A stretch of 10,650 nucleotides of DNA, from contig JABYQR010000718.1 in NCBI GenBank assembly GCA_022592445.1, positions 1-10,650 on the forward strand, in the 5' to 3' direction. The notes under the pieces are model-generated. The model ran no database searches and had not been told where the DNA came from. It saw only the letters and a program-made list of their open reading frames with translations. A program made the position numbers and the translations under genes. This document shows positions 7,444 to 10,650 of the stretch, piece by piece. How positions within the stretch are numbered: the stretch's first letter is position 1; each line of letters starts with the position of its first letter. This DNA comes from Cytidiella melzeri (Eukaryota > Basidiomycota > Agaricomycetes > Polyporales > Irpicaceae).

Positions 7444-8172
7444 GTGCCTAAAGACACGCGCCCCCGTTTCTCCAAGACCCTCCCTACCACAGAGCCTCAG
7501 CTCAAGAGGAGTCTTCCACCATCTTTCCTTGACGCTCTCGCTGAAAAGCGTAAGAGTGGTCAACCTCATCGCTGGTCTGACAAAGACCTGGTCACCGTCG
7601 CGAAGTACGTGTCCAAGAAACCGCCTGTCAAAGGCATCACCCTCACCGTCCCCTCTTACGAGGAAAACCGACAACTTCGCGCCTCTGCACGAGCATACGG
7701 AGAACGAGCTGCTGAGGAGCGTGACCGCACCTTAGCCGAGCAACACATCCACAAGCTCACTCTCGCAGAGCAACTGGCAAAACTCCCTGCGCCAACTCCC
7801 GCCCCCGCAGCACCCAAACCGGTACTCATCGACTTTGAAAAGTTGACGCCGGAAGATCTCGTCGGCATCTTCAGGCCAAAACTCACCGCCGTCCGTACTC
7901 GCTTGCAAGCTCTCACGGAGCTTGAAGAACTCCTAAACCGCGCCAACCCCGACCACCGTCGCGCGCTGCTTCACCTCGTCAACAAGGTCAATCGTTTCCT
8001 CAACCGAGTCGACGATCTCGCTCCCGTCACAGCAGACCGCGAGTGGCAGCTCTTGGACTGGGGTTGTAAAGCAATCGGGAAAGTTTCCTTCAAGCAGCTT
8101 CGTAAAAACTACGATAGAGTTTTAGCACAACTTAACGTAGTCAATAGTGATAGCTACTTTGAGTGGATCTAG
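7444..8172 (+). CDS. Pre-gag ORF without any ATG; unknown protein of at least 242 residues
   Basis: The frame is open from 7369 (after TGA 7366-7368) to TAG 8170-8172 and contains no ATG codon; nor is there an ATG in any frame between the predicted transcript start and gag. The start shown is GTG 7444; ACG 7456 and CTG 7588 are other near-cognate candidates, the last in a good context (GACCTGG). Codons favour C at the third position as in gag. The chain has a basic N-terminal part (about 1-60), a charged helical region (about 76-112), a Pro/Ala hinge (LPAPTPAPAAPKP), and a helical C-terminal half with LEELL and LVNKVNRFL-type leucine patterns, ending SYFEWI. No family recognised. Its stop is 25 bases before the gag ATG, and the two open frames overlap at 8141-8172, so leaky scanning, reinitiation or a +1 shift into gag are all possible. 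It might be a matrix-like or accessory protein; that is a guess. Confidence 0.6.
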   Translation: MPKDTRPRFSKTLPTTEPQLKRSLPPSFLDALAEKRKSGQPHRWSDKDLVTVAKYVSKKPPVKGITLTVPSYEENRQLRASARAYGERAAEERDRTLAEQHIHKLTLAEQLAKLPAPTPAPAAPKPVLIDFEKLTPEDLVGIFRPKLTAVRTRLQALTELEELLNRANPDHRRALLHLVNKVNRFLNRVDDLAPVTADREWQLLDWGCKAIGKVSFKQLRKNYDRVLAQLNVVNSDSYFEWI

Positions 8173-8197
8173 ACACGTCCATAGTTTTGCTCACCAA

Positions 8198-9448
8198 ATG
8201 GATCCCAATCAGCCTGCTGCCCCTGCTGCCCCTGCTGCCCCAGTTGCCAACCTGAGCCAGCAAGACGTCTTAAATATGTTAGGCGTCCTGACACAAAAAA
8301 TGGTAGACCTTACCAATCAGGTGGCTGCACTTGCAGCTGCACAGGCACCGGCGGTTGCCGCTGCTACCCACGTTTCTCGGGAAAGAAGCATTGTCGAGAA
8401 ACCAGTCTCCTTCAAGGGGAAAACCTCGTCGGAAGCCCGGCTCTTCCGCCACGCGTTCATAGTATGGGCGCAAAATCAAGGAAAAGCATTCTTCCAGCAA
8501 GACGCGCAAGGCCAGGTCCAAGTGGACAACAATGGCGCGAGGATCTTCGATCCTCACAAACTCATCACCAGCGCCTTGTCGTTTATGCAGGACAACGCTG
8601 CCGACTGGGCTCGCCCTCACATCGAGGAGTTGGCCAATAGCAAACCAGCATTTGGAAATGACTGGGACACATTTATCGAGGCCTTCAAGGCAAAATTTGA
8701 GCCTATTGACGCGGTCATGGAGGCCAAGACTAAGGTTACCGGCATGAAGCAGGGTAACAAGACATTCGCCGCCCACATCTCGGAGTTCGAGACCTGGGCC
8801 CCTCGCACTGGCTGGAGCCAGCAGGACCTTTTCGACCGTCTCAAGTCAAGCTTGAGTACAGAGTACCTTCAGCGCGTCTCTTACTTCCAGACCCGCGCTA
8901 CAACCTACGATGCACTGAAGGAACAGTGTAAAGCAGTTGACGCTCAGCTCGCCGATCTGCGAAATAGCACGGGCAAAGTCATGGTTGACAGCTCGTCGGG
9001 ACACGGCAAGTCCCACCAGCAGGCCTTCCGCGATCCCAACGCTATGGAGATCGACGCCTCCCGTTTCTCTGCCTCCTTTGATGCGCTCTTCGCAGGGCTA
9101 GGCAAGCAAGAGATCTTCCAGAGATGGAAGAAGGAGATGAGCAAGCGCTGCTCGGTTTGTGGTTCTGAGAGCCACAAGAAGAGGGATTCAAAGCACCCAG
9201 ACGACCCGGTCTGCAACCACTGCGGTGGTACCGGTCACGGGGGGGCAGTTTGCCTGAAACGGCTCCAAGGCGTCCCTAAGGGACAAAAAGTCGCTGCAAC
9301 CTCGTCGACCTTGTCAACCACTACTACTGCAGCCAAGCAAGACGCGTCCAACGACAAGGATGCTAAAATTTCTGCGCTCAAGGACATGCTTGACATCCAG
9401 AAAAAGCAAATGGATGAGATGGCAGCAAAAATTAATGCGGTTTTTTGA
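8198..9448 (+). CDS. gag: Gag (capsid and nucleocapsid) of Ty3/gypsy element
   Basis: 416 residues from the first ATG after the predicted transcript start (8198; C at -3, G at +4) to TGA 9446-9448. Domains: an Ala/Pro run (about 5-16) made by CCTGCTGCC repeats; a leucine-rich helix (about 19-50); a retrotrans_gag-type capsid region (about 65-260) with Trp-rich segments (ADWARP, FGNDWDTFIEAFKAKF, FETWAPRTGW); then nucleocapsid. Zinc knuckle 2 is canonical CX2CX4HX4C (C339, C342, H347, C352). Knuckle 1 (C318, C321, H326) has Ser in place of the last Cys (331). A short helical, Lys/Met-rich C-terminus with heptad spacing (about 386-416) may be a coiled coil. Gag forms the cytoplasmic virus-like particle that packages element RNA. 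The reading frame is intact. Confidence 0.88.
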   Translation: MDPNQPAAPAAPAAPVANLSQQDVLNMLGVLTQKMVDLTNQVAALAAAQAPAVAAATHVSRERSIVEKPVSFKGKTSSEARLFRHAFIVWAQNQGKAFFQQDAQGQVQVDNNGARIFDPHKLITSALSFMQDNAADWARPHIEELANSKPAFGNDWDTFIEAFKAKFEPIDAVMEAKTKVTGMKQGNKTFAAHISEFETWAPRTGWSQQDLFDRLKSSLSTEYLQRVSYFQTRATTYDALKEQCKAVDAQLADLRNSTGKVMVDSSSGHGKSHQQAFRDPNAMEIDASRFSASFDALFAGLGKQEIFQRWKKEMSKRCSVCGSESHKKRDSKHPDDPVCNHCGGTGHGGAVCLKRLQGVPKGQKVAATSSTLSTTTTAAKQDASNDKDAKISALKDMLDIQKKQMDEMAAKINAVF

Positions 9449-9482
9449 AGCGGACTCGTGACACAGCCGCAGCTGCGAGTCC
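9439..9482 (+). promoter_or_regulatory. -1 ribosomal frameshift signal joining gag to pol
   Basis: The last gag codons read GCG GTT TTT TGA. The heptamer G GTT TTT (9439-9445) lies in the gag frame, and pol is in the -1 frame, continuing TTG AAG. After a spacer of 5-6 nt comes a stem-loop: GGACTCG (9452-9458) pairs with CGAGTCC (9476-9482), and inside it CAGC (9464-9467) pairs with GCTG (9472-9475) around loop CGCA, leaving a 5-nt bulge. The same G GUU UUU heptamer is a known slip site in arterivirus RNA. The -1 frame has TAA at 9433-9435, so the shift must occur within a 13-nt overlap, exactly where the signal is. Confidence 0.68.
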
Positions 9483-10650
9483 CCCAGATACCCTGTCCTT
9501 GCTTCCTTCGTCATCCCTGTCTTCTGCCTCGTCTTCCTCGTGTACAACGTCTACTCCATGCCCATCGTCTACTATCTCCTCGTGTACTATATCGTCGCTA
9601 GATCGGTTATCGTCTCATTTCCGTGTACATGTACTAGTTAAAGGTCTGAATAGAAGCATTCGCGTTCCTGCTATGATCGATTCAGGAGCTACGGCTTTAT
9701 TCATCAGTCACCAGTTCGTCAAGAAGCATAAGATTATTCAGCACCCGCTCGAAAGGGTCATCTCATTGCATAACATTGACGGAACTAAAAATAAAGCTGG
9801 CGGATTAACGCACTTCGTTCGCCTCACACTCACAGTCGGAAATCACACGGAAAAGGCAGAGTTTCTTGTCACGGACTTAGGACCAGAAGACGTCATTCTT
9901 GGGCTACCATGGCTCAAGCGCGTAAACCCTACCGTTAACTGGGAAAAAGGAGAAATGACGATTCCGAGTGGCTCGGAAGAATCTCCTAATGAACCTTTCC
10001 AGAAGGTTGATGGTAACCGCAAAGAACGTAGACAGTGGGTCAAAGCCGGTATTATCCAAGACACCACTGACGAAGTCTGGTGTATGGCCGGCTTCACCTA
10101 CTCTACTAAGCTTGCTGCCGAAGCAAACGAAGCTAAAGCTCAGCGCTCCTTCGAAGACATCGTTCCATCAGAGTACCACAGACACGCTAAAGTCTTCTCT
10201 GAAGAAGAGTCTAATCAGCTACCCCAGCATCAACCCTGGGACCATTCGATTGATCGCAAACCAGACGCTCCTGAGACCATCAAATCAAAAGTTTATCCTA
10301 TGCCCCTGAACGAACAAGCCGAGCTTGACAAATTCATTCAGGAGAACCTGTCAAAAGGTTACATTACGCCTTCTAAGTCTCCGATGGCTTCTCCGGTCTT
10401 TTTCATCAAAAAGAAGGACAACAAACTCCGACTTATTCAGGACTACCGCAAACTCAATGACATCACTGTAAAGAATCGTTACCCACTACCGCTTGCTACC
10501 GACATTATCAACAAGCTCAAAGGTGCAAAAATCTTCACCAAGTTCGATGTTCGTTGGGGATATCACAATGTCCGCATCAAAGAAGGAGATGAATACAAAG
10601 CGGCTTTTGTTACTAACCGAGGACTCTTGAACCTAAAGTCATGTTCTTCG
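9445..10650 (+). CDS. pol: Pol polyprotein, N-terminal part: protease and start of reverse transcriptase; frameshifted near the window edge
   Basis: Read in the -1 frame after gag; open to the window end (402 codons). Residues about 10-52 are Ser/Thr/Pro-rich linker. The retropepsin domain has IDSGA (catalytic Asp at residue 79, codon 9679) and the later ILGLPWL flap-type motif (about 151-157). A linker of about 130 residues follows, then RT: the segment with YITPSKSPMASPVFFIKKKD, RLIQDYRKLN, and motif A FTKFDVRWGYHNVRI (first catalytic Asp at residue 368, codon 10546). The YXDD box lies beyond the window. After TNRGL the frame turns into unrelated residues (LNLKSCSS), while the frame starting GAA at 10629 reads EPKVMFF as the family does, so one T is probably missing at about 10627. 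The enzyme would copy element RNA into DNA inside particles. Confidence 0.85.
   Translation, partial: MKRTRDTAAAASPPDTLSLLPSSSLSSASSSSCTTSTPCPSSTISSCTISSLDRLSSHFRVHVLVKGLNRSIRVPAMIDSGATALFISHQFVKKHKIIQHPLERVISLHNIDGTKNKAGGLTHFVRLTLTVGNHTEKAEFLVTDLGPEDVILGLPWLKRVNPTVNWEKGEMTIPSGSEESPNEPFQKVDGNRKERRQWVKAGIIQDTTDEVWCMAGFTYSTKLAAEANEAKAQRSFEDIVPSEYHRHAKVFSEEESNQLPQHQPWDHSIDRKPDAPETIKSKVYPMPLNEQAELDKFIQENLSKGYITPSKSPMASPVFFIKKKDNKLRLIQDYRKLNDITVKNRYPLPLATDIINKLKGAKIFTKFDVRWGYHNVRIKEGDEYKAAFVTNRGLLNLKSCSS

Larger units (their letters stand above)
6511..10650 (+). mobile_element. Ty3/gypsy (Metaviridae) LTR retrotransposon, 5' portion
   Basis: Order: 5' LTR, self-priming type primer binding site, a pre-gag ORF without ATG, gag with a CCHC zinc knuckle, frameshift signal, protease (DSGA), then reverse transcriptase to the window edge. 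Protease before RT, and the RT motif types, place it in Ty3/gypsy rather than Ty1/copia, where integrase precedes RT. RNase H, integrase, polypurine tract and 3' LTR would lie to the right. A likely one-base deletion in RT (about 10627) suggests this copy cannot make full pol unless it is a sequencing error. The insertion interrupts the minus-strand gene ending at 6150. Confidence 0.9.

Noticed and set aside
8279..8776. 165-residue minus ORF opposite gag
   Set aside because: Shadow of gag; no independent motif, and gag has domain support.
9968..10309. 113-residue plus ORF inside pol
   Set aside because: Wrong frame between protease and RT; the -1 frame carries the recognised domains.

Overview
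The window looks like nuclear DNA of a filamentous fungus, probably a basidiomycete (inference). It has short spliceosomal-type introns (GTAAGT or GTATGT donors, CTGAY branch sites, about 70 nt), C-rich third codon positions in its exons, and a Ty3/gypsy (Metaviridae) LTR retrotransposon whose reverse transcriptase carries the RWGY-type motif A I associate with fungal elements. No bacterial operon, CRISPR array or rRNA was seen.

Left part, 1-2600: three sparse host-type gene pieces. A plus-strand terminal exon of an unrecognised acidic protein ends at 570. A minus-strand C-terminal exon (954-1487) resembles the end of a TRM61-like tRNA m1A58 methyltransferase, but no methyltransferase domain is visible upstream of it. 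A complete-looking minus-strand gene (1669-2391) encodes a small protein with an N-terminal signal peptide, at least one intron and a TATA box.

Middle, 2600-6150: a gene desert dominated by a satellite-like array of about 19 units with a period of about 115-134 bp (2901-5317). It is followed by a diverged direct repeat flanking a 20-bp minisatellite. At 6150-6510 lies the end of a minus-strand gene that carries an in-frame stop and is cut by the retrotransposon insertion.

Right part, 6511-10650: the 5' portion of the LTR element. A 787-bp LTR (6511-7297, terminal TGACAC/GTGTCA) holds a TATA box. A predicted transcript start near 7084 yields a 5' end exactly complementary to 10 nt placed 2 nt after the LTR, which suggests Tf1-like self-primed reverse transcription. 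The inferred leader, 7084 to 8197, has no ATG in any frame, although the reverse trinucleotide CAT occurs about 15 times. Inside it lies a 242-codon (or longer) ORF with no methionine codon. Then follow gag (ATG 8198, one degenerate and one canonical zinc knuckle), a -1 frameshift cassette at the gag stop (G GTT TTT, 5-6 nt spacer, stem-loop), and pol (protease, start of reverse transcriptase). Pol has a probable one-base deletion at about 10627, so this copy may be dead or the base may be an assembly error.

The most interesting candidate system is the element's expression strategy: an AUG-purged leader with a non-AUG pre-gag ORF, self-priming, and gag-pol frameshifting.
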